From: Mesorhizobium sp. M3A.F.Ca.ET.080.04.2.1
GTDB lineage: Bacteria; Pseudomonadota; Alphaproteobacteria; Rhizobiales; Rhizobiaceae
Length of the DNA stretch: 64,000 nucleotides
Direction of reading: 5' to 3'
Assembly: GCF_003952525.1 (NCBI RefSeq)
Contig: NZ_CP034451.1
Location: forward strand, 4,092,001-4,156,000
The notes beneath the pieces are model-generated. The model had not been told where the DNA came from, searched no databases, and saw only the letters and a list, made by a program, of their open reading frames with translations. Shown here piece by piece: positions 55,614 to 64,000 of the stretch (the first letter of the stretch is position 1; the number at the start of each line of letters is the position of its first letter). The position numbers and the translations under genes are program-made.

Positions 55614-58600
55614 ATGCGCCGGTCCACCCAACCTTCCGCTGCTGGAGCCCAGTCCTTGGCCATCACGAAGATCCTCGTCGCCAACCGGTCCGAAATCGCC
55701 ATCCGCGTCTTTCGCGCGGCAAACGAACTCGGGCTCAAAACCGTGGCGATCTGGGCCGAGGAAGACAAATATTCGCTGCATCGCTTCAAGGCCGACGAGA
55801 GTTATCAGGTCGGACGCGGACCGCATCTTGCCAAGGACATGGGGCCGATCGAAAGCTACCTGTCGATCGACGAGGTAATCCGCGTCGCCAAATTATCGGG
55901 CGCTGATGCCATCCATCCGGGCTACGGCCTGTTGTCGGAAAGCCCGGAATTCGCCGAGGCTTGCGCTGGCGCCGGCATCACTTTCATCGGGCCGAAGCCG
56001 GAGACGATGCGCCGGCTCGGCAACAAGGTCGCCGCGCGCAATCTGGCGATCGAGGTGGACGTGCCGGTGGTGCCCGCCACCGAGCCGCTGCCGGACGACA
56101 TGGACACGGTCAAGAAGCTTGCCGCCGAGATCGGCTACCCGGTGATGCTGAAGGCCTCGTGGGGCGGCGGCGGACGCGGCATGCGCGCCATCCGCGCGGA
56201 AGCCGACCTGGCGCGCGAGGTGATGGAAGGCAAGCGCGAAGCGAAGGCGGCCTTCGGCAAGGACGAAGTCTATCTCGAGAAGCTGATCGAGCGCGCCCGC
56301 CATGTCGAGGTGCAGGTGCTTGGCGACACGCATGGCAACGCCGTGCATCTGTTCGAACGCGACTGCTCGATCCAGCGTCGCAACCAGAAGGTCGTGGAGC
56401 GCGCCCCGGCTCCCTATCTCAGCGAGGAACTGCGCCAGGAACTCTGCGGCTATGCGCTGAAGATCGCACGCGAGACCAGCTATATCGGCGCCGGCACGGT
56501 CGAGTTCCTGCAGGACGCCGACACCGGCAAGTTCTATTTCATCGAAGTCAACCCGCGCATCCAGGTCGAGCATACGGTCACCGAGATGGTGACCGGGATC
56601 GACATCGTCAAAGCGCAGATCCACATCCTCGACGGCTTTGCCATCGGCACGCCGGAATCGGGCGTGCCGGCGCAGAAGGACATCAGGCTCAACGGCCACG
56701 CGCTGCAGTGCCGCATCACCACCGAGGATCCGGAGCAGAATTTCATTCCGGATTACGGCCGCATCACCGCCTACCGCGGCGCGACCGGGTTCGGCATCCG
56801 CCTCGACGGCGGCACCGCCTATTCGGGCGCGGTCATCACCCGCTTCTACGATCCGCTGCTGGAAAAGGTGACGGCGTGGGCGCCGACGCCGGCCGAGACG
56901 ATCGCGCGCATGAACCGGGCCCTGCGCGAATTCCGCATCCGCGGCGTGGCGACCAACCTCACCTTCCTCGAGGCGATCATCAACCACCAGAGCTTCGCCG
57001 ACAATTCCTACACGACCAAGTTCATCGACACGACGCCGGAGCTGTTCGAGCAGGTGAAGCGGCAGGACCGCGCCACCAAGCTGCTCAATTATCTGGCCGA
57101 CGTCAGCGTCAACGGGCATCCCGAGACACGCGGGCGGCCGATGCCCAAGGTCGATGCGGCGGCCCCGGTCGTGCCCTATCTCAACGGCAACATTCCCGAC
57201 GGCAGCAAGCAGAGGCTCGACGCGCTCGGGCCGCAGAAGTTCGCCGCCTGGATGCGCGATCAGACCCAGGTGCTGGTCACCGACACGACGATGCGCGACG
57301 GACATCAGTCGCTGCTCGCCACGCGCATGCGCACCTATGACATTGCCGGCATCGCCGGCACATATGCGCGGGCGTTGCCGCAGCTGCTGTCGCTGGAATG
57401 CTGGGGCGGCGCCACCTTCGACGTCGCCATGCGCTTCCTCACCGAGGATCCGTGGGAGCGTCTGTCGCGGGTGCGCGAAGCCGCGCCCAATCTGCTCCTG
57501 CAGATGCTTCTGCGCGGCGCCAACGGCGTCGGCTACACCAACTACCCCGACAACGTGGTGCAGCATTTCGTCCGCCAAGCGGCGGCCGGCGGCGTCGACC
57601 TGTTCCGCGTCTTCGACTGCCTGAACTGGGTCGAGAACATGCGCTTCGCCATGGACGCGGTGGGCGCCGAAGGCAAGCTGATCGAAGCGGCGATGTGCTA
57701 CACCGGCGACATACTCGATCCGGCGCGCGCCAAATACGACCTCAAATATTACGTCGGGCTGGCGAAGGAACTCGAGGCCGCCGGCGCCCACATCATCGCC
57801 GTCAAGGACATGGCGGGGCTGTTGAAGCCGTCGGCGGCGCGCGTGCTGTTCAAGGCGCTGCGCGAATCCACCGACCTGCCGATCCATTTCCACACGCATG
57901 ACACGTCCGGCCTCTCGGCGGCGACTGTGCTGGCGGCGGTCGAGACAGGCGTCGACGCCATCGACGCAGCGATGGACTCCTTTTCAGGCAACACCTCGCA
58001 GCCCTGTCTCGGCTCGATCGTCGAGGCGCTGAAGGGCACCGAGCGCGATCCCGGCCTCGATCCGCAATGGATCCGCCACATCTCGTTCTACTGGGAAGCG
58101 GTGCGCAACCAGTATGCCGCCTTCGAGAGCGACCTCAAGGGGCCGGCCTCGGAAGTCTATCTGCATGAGATGCCCGGCGGCCAGTTCACAAATCTCAAGG
58201 AGCAGGCGCGCTCCCTGGGACTGGAAACACGCTGGCACGAGGTGGCGCAGGCCTATCACGACGTCAACCTGATGTTCGGCGACATCGTCAAGGTGACGCC
58301 GTCGTCCAAGGTGGTGGGCGACATGGCGCTGATGATGGTCAGCCAGGATCTCGCGGTCGCCGATGTCGAGAATCCCGCAAAGGACATCGCCTTTCCGGAT
58401 TCGGTCGTCTCGATGCTGCGCGGCGATCTCGGCCAGTCGCCGGGCGGCTGGCCGGCGCCCTTGCAGAAGAAGGCGCTTAAGGGCGAAAAGCCAATCACCG
58501 TGCGGCCGGGCTCGCTGCTGAAGGCAGCCGACCTCAAGGCCAGCCGCAAGGAGATCGAAGAGAAGCTCGAGCGCAAGCTCAGCGAATTCGAATTCGCCTC

Positions 58601-59114
58601 CTGGCTGATGTACCCGAAAGTGTTCACCGACTTCGCCGCCGCGCAGGAGACCTACGGCCCGGTCAGCGTGCTGCCGACGCCGACCTATTTCTACGGCATG
58701 AAGTCGGAAGACGAGATTTTCGTCGACATCGAGAAGGGCAAGACGCTGGTCGTGCGTTGCCAGGCGTTCGGCGATGTCGACGAAAAGGGCATGGTCACCG
58801 TCTTCTTCGAGCTCAACGGCCAGCCGCGCCGCGTGAAGGTGCCGGACCGCGCGCATGGCGCCTCTGCCGCCAAGGCGCGGCGCAAGGCGGAGCCAGGCAA
58901 CGAGGCGCATGTCGGCGCACCGATGCCGGGCGTGGTCTCGGCGCTTGCCGTTGCTGCCGGCCAGCCGGTGAAGGCGGGCGACGTGCTGCTCTCGATCGAG
59001 GCGATGAAGATGGAAACCGCGCTCCACGCCGAGCGCGACGGCGTGGTCGCCGAGGTGCTGGTCAAGGCCGGCGACCAGATCGATGCCAAGGACCTGCTGA
59101 TCGCGTTTGCCTGA
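55614..59114 (+). CDS. pyc: Pyruvate carboxylase
   Basis: The enzyme makes oxaloacetate from pyruvate with ATP and bicarbonate. It is a single chain of about 1,166 residues: biotin carboxylase (ITKILVANRSEIAIRVFRAA; SWGGGGRGMRAI), carboxyltransferase (DTTMRDGHQSLLATRMRTYD), and a C-terminal biotin carrier domain with the biotinylated lysine in IEAMKMETA. All three domains are intact. The start may be ATG 55614 or TTG 55656 (LAITKILVANR). The DNA before it is AT-rich and probably the promoter. Confidence 0.97.
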   Translation: MRRSTQPSAAGAQSLAITKILVANRSEIAIRVFRAANELGLKTVAIWAEEDKYSLHRFKADESYQVGRGPHLAKDMGPIESYLSIDEVIRVAKLSGADAIHPGYGLLSESPEFAEACAGAGITFIGPKPETMRRLGNKVAARNLAIEVDVPVVPATEPLPDDMDTVKKLAAEIGYPVMLKASWGGGGRGMRAIRAEADLAREVMEGKREAKAAFGKDEVYLEKLIERARHVEVQVLGDTHGNAVHLFERDCSIQRRNQKVVERAPAPYLSEELRQELCGYALKIARETSYIGAGTVEFLQDADTGKFYFIEVNPRIQVEHTVTEMVTGIDIVKAQIHILDGFAIGTPESGVPAQKDIRLNGHALQCRITTEDPEQNFIPDYGRITAYRGATGFGIRLDGGTAYSGAVITRFYDPLLEKVTAWAPTPAETIARMNRALREFRIRGVATNLTFLEAIINHQSFADNSYTTKFIDTTPELFEQVKRQDRATKLLNYLADVSVNGHPETRGRPMPKVDAAAPVVPYLNGNIPDGSKQRLDALGPQKFAAWMRDQTQVLVTDTTMRDGHQSLLATRMRTYDIAGIAGTYARALPQLLSLECWGGATFDVAMRFLTEDPWERLSRVREAAPNLLLQMLLRGANGVGYTNYPDNVVQHFVRQAAAGGVDLFRVFDCLNWVENMRFAMDAVGAEGKLIEAAMCYTGDILDPARAKYDLKYYVGLAKELEAAGAHIIAVKDMAGLLKPSAARVLFKALRESTDLPIHFHTHDTSGLSAATVLAAVETGVDAIDAAMDSFSGNTSQPCLGSIVEALKGTERDPGLDPQWIRHISFYWEAVRNQYAAFESDLKGPASEVYLHEMPGGQFTNLKEQARSLGLETRWHEVAQAYHDVNLMFGDIVKVTPSSKVVGDMALMMVSQDLAVADVENPAKDIAFPDSVVSMLRGDLGQSPGGWPAPLQKKALKGEKPITVRPGSLLKAADLKASRKEIEEKLERKLSEFEFASWLMYPKVFTDFAAAQETYGPVSVLPTPTYFYGMKSEDEIFVDIEKGKTLVVRCQAFGDVDEKGMVTVFFELNGQPRRVKVPDRAHGASAAKARRKAEPGNEAHVGAPMPGVVSALAVAAGQPVKAGDVLLSIEAMKMETALHAERDGVVAEVLVKAGDQIDAKDLLIAFA

Positions 59115-59327
59115 GACAAGCTGTTTCAGGGCAGGCTGCCCAACGAAATCGCTTGGCCGCGACGAGTGGGTTCGGCCGGGGGCATAGTCGATGTCAGCAC
59201 CGCCCTCGCAAGAAATTGGCGTTTCATGCCGCACCAATAACGGCTTGACCCGCAGCGCCCGCTCGGGCATCGAACCCGCTCCAATTTGCCGCCAGAGTCG
59301 CGGCGCTGAAACGACGCGGAGAGAAAA

Positions 59328-59588
59328 ATGGCCGACGAAATTACCGAGACCAGCCAGACTGTAGCCGCCGGCCAGCTGCGCGCCATCATCGAGCGCATCG
59401 AGCGGCTCGAGGAAGAGAAGAAGACGATTTCCGACGACATCAAGGACGTCTATGGCGAGGCCAAGGGCACCGGTTTCGACACCAAGGCGATCCGCACCAT
59501 CATCCGGCTGCGCAAGAAGGACCAGGCCGAGCGCCAGGAGGAGGAGTCCATCCTCGACCTGTACAAGGCCGCGCTCGGCATGGTCTAA
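59328..59588 (+). CDS. gapR: GapR-family nucleoid protein (DUF2312)
   Basis: This is an 86-residue, highly charged helical protein: [20 protein letters not shown] is coiled coil, followed by [20 protein letters not shown], the DUF2312 signature. In Caulobacter the homolog GapR binds overtwisted AT-rich DNA and aids replication. An AGAGAAAA purine-rich site precedes the ATG. Confidence 0.9.
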   Translation: MADEITETSQTVAAGQLRAIIERIERLEEEKKTISDDIKDVYGEAKGTGFDTKAIRTIIRLRKKDQAERQEEESILDLYKAALGMV

Positions 59589-59609
59589 GGCTCGCGGCCG
59601 AGGCCGGCC

Positions 59610-60050
59610 ATGAGCGAGTTCGACTTCGGCGGCCGCCGCGCCTCGGAGTTCCGGCACCGCGGTTTCTGGGGGCTGTTTTCGGAACGGCACCCAGAGGAGC
59701 GCGCTCGGCTGGCTAGGCGCGGTCCCTGGTTCTGGCAGCGCGGGCTGCCTGAATTCGGCTTGGTGCTTTCCATGTATGTCGCGCCCAGCGAGAACGTCGT
59801 CGGCGTCTTCTTCGGGCGCAACGAAAAGCTTGGCGCGACGGAAGTCTGGACGCGGCTGAAGCCGGTCCAGCCAGCGATCGAGGCGCGGCTGAAGCTCAGG
59901 CCGGAGCAGAGCGCACAGAATCTCGGCATCAATTCGCAGTGGCGGGTCAATTGCTTTGCCGAGGACAACTGGCCGGCCATGACCGATTGGCTGGTTACGG
60001 AATGCTCTCGCTTCGAGCGCGCCGTCACTGAAGTTCTGAGGCAGGGATAG
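59610..60050 (+). CDS. Conserved hypothetical protein
   Basis: This is a 146-residue cytoplasmic protein. It has FWGLFSERHPEERARL near residue 19, LVLSMYVAPSENVVGVFFGR in the middle and an aromatic C-terminal part (QWRVNCFAEDNWPAMTDWL). The pattern resembles DUF4268-type proteins, but I am not sure. It lies between gapR (21 bp upstream) and a small membrane protein (4 bp downstream) and probably shares their transcript. Confidence 0.6.
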   Translation: MSEFDFGGRRASEFRHRGFWGLFSERHPEERARLARRGPWFWQRGLPEFGLVLSMYVAPSENVVGVFFGRNEKLGATEVWTRLKPVQPAIEARLKLRPEQSAQNLGINSQWRVNCFAEDNWPAMTDWLVTECSRFERAVTEVLRQG

Positions 60051-60054
60051 GCCG

Positions 60055-60354
60055 ATGCTGGCGGATTTCTTTCGCTCGCGCTGGCAAGGCAAAGTGCCGC
60101 TCGACCGGCTGTTCTGGCGCGACATGTTGCTGGTCGGCACCGTAATCAACATCGTGTCGTCCGCGGTCGCGCTCGTCCTGCTCGGATCGAAGCTGCCGCT
60201 GTGGCTGGTGCTCTCGGTGCATTTCCTCCCCGTGCCGTACAACATCTTTCTCGCTCTTGCCGTCTGGCGGATGGCAGAGAAGACAGCCGGCGCCAAAGCA
60301 TCGCTGACGATGCTGGGCTCGGCGCTCTGGCTGATCGCGACGGTGGTTGTCTGA
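60055..60354 (+). CDS. Small membrane protein
   Basis: This is a 99-residue protein with three hydrophobic segments (about 25-43, 49-68 and 80-98), starting MLADFFRSRWQGKVPLDRLF. No known family is recognised. Its close spacing to the upstream gene implies co-expression. Confidence 0.65.
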   Translation: MLADFFRSRWQGKVPLDRLFWRDMLLVGTVINIVSSAVALVLLGSKLPLWLVLSVHFLPVPYNIFLALAVWRMAEKTAGAKASLTMLGSALWLIATVVV

Positions 60355-60377
60355 CCGGCGCCCGGTGCCGCGCAAAC

Positions 60378-60403
60378 AAAAAAGGGCGGCCGAAGCCGCC
60401 CTC
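60378..60403 (-). terminator. Terminator of msrB
   Basis: On the minus strand AGAGGGCGGC-TTCG-GCCGCCC is followed by six T. The stem uses the stable TTCG loop. It lies 25 bp beyond the msrB stop and 24 bp after the convergent gene's stop. Confidence 0.9.
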
Positions 60404-60427
60404 TGGCTGACGATCGAAGCGACGCCT

Positions 60428-60832
60428 TCAGGCCGCCGGCTCGAATCGCAGCGCTACGCCGTTGATGCAGTAGCGCAGGCCGGTCGGCGGCGGGCCGTCT
60501 TCGAAGACATGGCCGAGATGGCTGCCGCAGCGCGAGCAATGGCATTCGGTCCGAACCATGCCGTAGCTGCGGTCGACGGTCGTCTCGATCGAACCCGGGA
60601 CAGGATCATTGAAGCTTGGCCAGCCGGTGCCGCTCTCGAACTTCAGCTTGGATTCGAACAGCGGCTGATCGCAGCCGACGCAGTAGAAGGTGCCGGCGCG
60701 CTTCTCGTAAAGCAGGGCGCAACTGCCCGGACGCTCGGTGCCGTGATTGCGCATGACGGCATATTGCTCCGGCGTCAGCCGGGCGCGCCACTCGGCGTCG
60801 CTGCGGGTAACGGGATAGGCGTGGGTGTCCAT
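60428..60832 (-). CDS. msrB: Peptide-methionine (R)-S-oxide reductase
   Basis: MsrB repairs oxidised methionine (R form) in proteins. The 134-residue protein has zinc-binding cysteines in [11 protein letters not shown] and [14 protein letters not shown], and the catalytic cysteine in [12 protein letters not shown]. It is complete and not part of a larger operon. Confidence 0.95.
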   Translation of the reverse strand: MDTHAYPVTRSDAEWRARLTPEQYAVMRNHGTERPGSCALLYEKRAGTFYCVGCDQPLFESKLKFESGTGWPSFNDPVPGSIETTVDRSYGMVRTECHCSRCGSHLGHVFEDGPPPTGLRYCINGVALRFEPAA

Positions 60833-60924
60833 GAGATCTCCTCGGCCTTGGCGGCTCGTTGTCGGTTGCAGCCCGTATTCGTCGGAAGATAGGCCTTTGT
60901 TACAGGCGCTGCCAGGGAAAGCGG

Positions 60925-62115
60925 TCAGTGCCTGCGCGACAGCTGCTTCGTCGCCGCCTCAAGCCCGGCCAGCGTCAGCGGGAACATGCGGCCGCCGAAG
61001 ATGTCGCCGATCAACTGGATCGAGTGGGTGTAGCGCCAGTTCTTCTCGCCTTCCGGGTTGAGCCACACCGCGTTAGGCCACTGCTGCAACAGTCGTGCCA
61101 GCCAGACGCTGCCGGCCTCCGGATTCCAGTGCTCGACCGAGCCGCCGGGATGAACGATCTCGTAGGGGCTCATCGAAGCGTCGCCGACGATGATGACCTT
61201 GTAGTCCGGCCCATATTTGTGAAGCAGGTCGAAGGTTGGGATCGTCTCGGCAAGCCGGCGGCGATTGTCCTTCCAGACGCGCTCATAGAGGCAGTTGTGG
61301 AAGTAGAAATATTCGAGCTGCCGAAATTCGGCGCGTGCGGCCGAGAACAGCTCCTCGACGCCGCGGACATGGTCGTCCATCGAGCCGCCGACATCGAAGA
61401 ACATCAGAAGCTTTACCGCGTTGCGCCGTTCCGGCCGTGTCTTGACGTCGAGATAGCCATGCTCGGCAGTGGCGTGGATGGTGCCGGGCAGATCGAATTC
61501 TTCCTCGGCGCCTTCGCGCACCCAGCGGCGCAGCCGCTTCAACGCCACCTTGATGTTGCGCGTGCCGAGTTCGACCGTGTCGTCGAAGTTCCTGAACTCG
61601 CGCTTGTCCCAGACTTTCACCGCGCGGCGATGCCGGCTCTCATGCTGGCCGACGCGCACGCCTTCCGGGTTGTAGCCATAGGCGCCGAAGGGCGAGGTGC
61701 CGCCGGTGCCGATCCATTTCGAGCCGCCTTGATGGCGCCCTTTCTGTTCCTCGAGCCGCTTCTTCAGCGTCTCCATCAGCTTGTCGAAGCCGCCCAATGC
61801 CTCGACCAGTTTCTTCTCCTCGTCGGTCAGGTGCTTTTCGGCCAGCCGGCGCAGCCATTCCTCGGGGATGTTGGCGACATCGACGGCATCCGGGCCGGAA
61901 AGCGCCTCGACACCCTTGAAGACATGCGCAAAGACCTGATCGAATCGGTCGATATGGCGCTCGTCCTTCACCAGGACCGAGCGGGCAAGGTAGTAGAAAC
62001 CCTCGACATCATAATCGACGAGCCCTGCTTCCAGGCCTTCCAGCAGCGTCAGATATTCCCGCAGCGAAACGGGAATCCGCGCAGCCTTCAGCTCGAGGAA
62101 GAAGGGAATGAACAT
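60925..62115 (-). CDS. VWA-domain protein (CoxE-like), partner of MoxR
   Basis: This is a 396-residue cytoplasmic protein with a C-terminal von Willebrand A domain. The metal site reads [11 protein letters not shown] in place of the usual DxSxS, and [15 protein letters not shown] follows. The N-terminal part ([20 protein letters not shown]) matches CoxE-like proteins. It lies downstream of a MoxR AAA ATPase with a GNAT gene between. Such ATPase/VWA pairs act in protein complex assembly; the target here is unknown. Confidence 0.85.
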   Translation of the reverse strand: MFIPFFLELKAARIPVSLREYLTLLEGLEAGLVDYDVEGFYYLARSVLVKDERHIDRFDQVFAHVFKGVEALSGPDAVDVANIPEEWLRRLAEKHLTDEEKKLVEALGGFDKLMETLKKRLEEQKGRHQGGSKWIGTGGTSPFGAYGYNPEGVRVGQHESRHRRAVKVWDKREFRNFDDTVELGTRNIKVALKRLRRWVREGAEEEFDLPGTIHATAEHGYLDVKTRPERRNAVKLLMFFDVGGSMDDHVRGVEELFSAARAEFRQLEYFYFHNCLYERVWKDNRRRLAETIPTFDLLHKYGPDYKVIIVGDASMSPYEIVHPGGSVEHWNPEAGSVWLARLLQQWPNAVWLNPEGEKNWRYTHSIQLIGDIFGGRMFPLTLAGLEAATKQLSRRH

Positions 62116-62121
62116 GGTTGT

Positions 62122-62568
62122 TTATAGCAGATCGTACTCGATGAAGCCCGTGCGACGCGCGACATGGTCGTAGAGCCGGCGCGCGGTGGCGTTGGTTTCG
62201 TGCGTCATCCAGTAGACGTTCTTGACGCCGATCTTGCCGGCCTCGTCCTGCACCGCTTTGATCAGGGCGGCGCCGACGCCCTTGCCGCGCACTTGCGGGT
62301 CGGCGAACAGGTCCTGCAGATAGCAGTTGTTGAGCTGCGACCAGCAGGAGCGGTGATAGAGATAATGGGTGATGCCCACGGCCTTGCCACCGAGCGTGGC
62401 AATGAACCCCTTCGGCTCGAATTCGCCTGCCGTGAACAGCCGTTTCCAGGTCTGGTCGTAGACTTCGTCCGGCAGCCTGGTCTCGTAGAAGGTGAGATAG
62501 GCGGTCCAAAGCCGCCGCCAGTCGGCGTGGTCGGACTGGGCGAGCGGACGGATGGCGATCTCGGACAT
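62122..62568 (-). CDS. GNAT family N-acetyltransferase
   Basis: This is a 148-residue acetyltransferase starting MSEIAIRPLAQSDHADWRRL. The acetyl-CoA site is QVRGKGVGAALIKAVQDEAG near 92, and TNATARRLYDHVARRTGF is near the end. It lies 6 bp from the VWA gene and 92 bp downstream of the MoxR gene, on the same strand, so it may be co-transcribed with them. The substrate is unknown. Confidence 0.88.
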   Translation of the reverse strand: MSEIAIRPLAQSDHADWRRLWTAYLTFYETRLPDEVYDQTWKRLFTAGEFEPKGFIATLGGKAVGITHYLYHRSCWSQLNNCYLQDLFADPQVRGKGVGAALIKAVQDEAGKIGVKNVYWMTHETNATARRLYDHVARRTGFIEYDLL

Positions 62569-62660
62569 TTCTTCTCCCTCGATGCTTTGCTTCCGAAGCT
62601 GCGGCCTCGGCCGATTGTCGGCAACGGTCCACAGCTCGGGAAAGTGCTGTTGCTGCGGGC

Positions 62661-63500
62661 CTATTGCTGGCGTCTGGCCATGAAGGCCAGGCGCTCGAAC
62701 AAATGCACGTCCTGCTCGTTCTTCAGCAGCGCGCCGTGCAGCTTCGGCAGCATGTTCTTTGGGTCGGCGCGCAGGTCCTCCGGCGCGATGTCGTCGGCGA
62801 CGAGCAGGCGAATCCAGTCGAGCGCTTCCGAGGTCGACGGCTTCTTCTTCAGCCCCGGCACTTCGCGGATTTCGTAGAACTGTGTCAGTGCGGCCCGCAC
62901 CAGGTTCTGCTTGATGCCGGGATAGTGCACATCGACGATGCGATGCAGCGTCTCGACGTCGGGGAAGCGGATGTAATGGAAGAAGCAGCGGCGCAGGAAG
63001 GCGTCCGGCAGCTCCTTCTCGTTGTTGGAGGTGATGATGACGATCGGCCTGAAAGCGGCGCGGATCGTCTCGCCTGTCTCATAGACGAAGAATTCCATCC
63101 GATCGAGCTCCTGCAGGAGATCGTTGGGGAATTCGATGTCGGCCTTGTCGATTTCGTCGATCAGCAGCACGACTTTCTTCTGGGCAGCGAAGGCGTCCCA
63201 CAGCTTGCCGCGCTTGATGTAATTGGCGATGTCGTTGAAGCGGTCGTCTCCCAATTGGCTGTCGCGGAGCCGCGAGACGGCGTCGTATTCGTAGAGGCCC
63301 TGCTGCGCCTTGGTGGTGGACTTGACGTTCCATTCGATGAAGTCCAGTTCGAGCGCGGCCGCGACCTGGCGGGCAAGTTCGGTCTTGCCGGTGCCGGGCT
63401 CGCCCTTGACCAGCAGGGGCCGCTCCAGCGCGATCGCGGCGTTCACCGCAACCATCAGATCCTTGTCGGCGACATAGGCCGCAGTGCCTTCGAAACGCAT
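62661..63500 (-). CDS. MoxR-family AAA ATPase
   Basis: This is a 279-residue ATPase of the AAA+ MoxR group. Walker A is GEPGTGKTELA (33-43), Walker B VVLLIDEIDKAD, and sensor 1 IITSNNEKELPDAFLRR. The ATG at 63500 has AGGAGA just upstream; the frame extends 15 codons further. MoxR proteins act as chaperones with VWA partners, and the VWA gene lies two genes downstream. Confidence 0.92.
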   Translation of the reverse strand: MRFEGTAAYVADKDLMVAVNAAIALERPLLVKGEPGTGKTELARQVAAALELDFIEWNVKSTTKAQQGLYEYDAVSRLRDSQLGDDRFNDIANYIKRGKLWDAFAAQKKVVLLIDEIDKADIEFPNDLLQELDRMEFFVYETGETIRAAFRPIVIITSNNEKELPDAFLRRCFFHYIRFPDVETLHRIVDVHYPGIKQNLVRAALTQFYEIREVPGLKKKPSTSEALDWIRLLVADDIAPEDLRADPKNMLPKLHGALLKNEQDVHLFERLAFMARRQQ

Positions 63501-63600
63501 TCTGTCTCCTGTCCGTGCGGCGGGACCGTAAGGAGCGATGCGCATGCGCGCAAGGCTTAACGGTCGCTCCGTTTCTCTGGCGCTGGGGCAAGCATGGGCC

Positions 63601-63606
63601 TATATT
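63601..63606 (+). promoter_or_regulatory. Candidate -10 element of the 6S RNA promoter
   Basis: TATATT lies about 7 bp before the likely 5' end of the 6S RNA. The -35 region is not a clear match, so this rests mainly on position. Confidence 0.4.
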
Positions 63607-63612
63607 GGCATT

Positions 63613-63790
63613 GGCGGTCTGCGCTTCCCGGCAGGAGAAACTTATCCCCGGGGCCTTATCGATCCTTAGGGAGCTGTCCCTGGGAAGACCCGTGGGTTTT
63701 CTCACACGGCGCCCACCTACTTTGTAGGCACCCGGGATCGACCTCTCCACCGGTTGTGTGGATCGTCACCTCCCGAAAGATTCAAGCGGT
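63613..63790 (+). ncRNA. ssrS: 6S RNA
   Basis: This stretch has the conserved blocks of alphaproteobacterial 6S RNA: TTATCGATCCTTAGGGAGC at about 63656-63674, CTGTCCCTGG, GGCGCCCACCTACTTTGTAGG near 63708-63728, and CACCTCCC near the 3' end. 6S RNA mimics an open promoter and holds the housekeeping RNA polymerase. It is directly followed by the 5-formyltetrahydrofolate cyclo-ligase gene, the widely conserved neighbour. The ends are approximate. Confidence 0.8.
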
Positions 63791-63899
63791 TCCGGTGCTC
63801 CTCTGATTGACCGCGACGTCAACTCCAGGCCCTGGACCGGTTTTCCTTGACCTGCGTCCGAAGTTGGGATTTTCCTGCGGCGCCGCAAACGAGTTCCGC

Positions 63900-64000
63900 A
63901 TGACCTCATCCAAGGAATTGAAAAAGCAGCTTCGCAAGGAGGCGTTGGCGCGCCGGGATGCGCTCGACGAATTCTGGCGGGTGGAAATCGCGCTGGAAAT
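63900..64000 (+). CDS. 5-formyltetrahydrofolate cyclo-ligase, N-terminal part
   Basis: Only 33 codons are visible before the window ends. The start MTSSKELKKQLRKEALARRD is typical of this enzyme, which converts 5-formyltetrahydrofolate to 5,10-methenyltetrahydrofolate. Its position next to 6S RNA is the classic arrangement and supports the call. Confidence 0.8.
   Translation, partial: MTSSKELKKQLRKEALARRDALDEFWRVEIALE

Noticed and set aside
55893..60545. Long minus-strand frames (668 and 853 codons) opposite pyc and neighbouring genes
   Set aside because: They are out-of-frame shadows of high-GC coding sequence; the translations are low in motif content and the plus-strand genes are certain.

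Overview
The window reads as an alphaproteobacterial chromosome of the Mesorhizobium/Phyllobacteriaceae type. The gene order rplU-rpmA ... obgE-proB-proA-nadD ... rsfS-rlmH-envC-ctpA ... rppH, the GapR-type protein, the 6S RNA upstream of the 5-formyltetrahydrofolate cyclo-ligase gene, and the high GC content all fit a rhizobium. The species cannot be fixed from sequence reading alone.

Positions 1 to about 20,157 are the end of an integrated mobile element, probably an integrative and conjugative element or symbiosis-type island. It starts inside a conjugation operon (end of trbG, trbI, a DUF2274 gene) and ends with a tyrosine recombinase that abuts the 3' end of a tRNA-Ser(CGA) gene. In between is a low-oxygen respiration cargo: hemN, an Fnr-type regulator with four cysteines (fnrN), and a complete fixNOQP-fixGHIS set for a cbb3 cytochrome oxidase and its assembly. 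An FNR/FixK-like box lies in the hemN-fnrN divergent promoter and another lies upstream of fixN. A UbiM-like ubiquinone hydroxylase follows, then a GGDEF-EAL gene split by a frameshift, and much decayed sequence. Two related copies of one small gene, a stub at 1.8 kb and a longer copy at 18.4 kb, bracket the cargo.

From the tRNA onward the window is mostly core genome. 20.6-36 kb holds ribosomal protein, GTPase, proline, NAD and cell-wall genes: rplU, rpmA, obgE, proBA, nadD, rsfS, rlmH, an EnvC-like factor, ctpA, a divergent polysaccharide deacetylase and rppH. A GNAT enzyme, an EEP-family nuclease, an MFS transporter and an MscS channel are interspersed. 36-42 kb holds alr-dadA for alanine catabolism, a translationally coupled pair of predicted lipoproteins (phospholipase A2-like then phospholipase D-like), and a LysR regulator divergent from mmsA.

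44-49 kb holds two related small secreted proteins and a hydroxyproline-catabolism cluster: a GntR repressor with TGATATAT-type operators, a DHDPS-family deaminase, an FAD oxidase broken by a one-base frameshift, and a hydroxyproline 2-epimerase. 49.6-55.5 kb is a complete branched-chain amino acid ABC transporter operon (livHMGF, a small membrane protein, the binding protein). 55.6-64 kb holds pyruvate carboxylase, a GapR-like nucleoid protein, msrB, a MoxR ATPase/VWA pair with a GNAT gene between them, a 6S RNA and the start of the 5-formyltetrahydrofolate cyclo-ligase gene.

No CRISPR array, intact insertion sequence or clear novel defence system was seen. The most interesting features are the tRNA-Ser island end with its microaerobic cargo, the two-phospholipase lipoprotein operon, the small secreted pair, the hydroxyproline operators, the two clean frameshifts, and several unexplained repeats.
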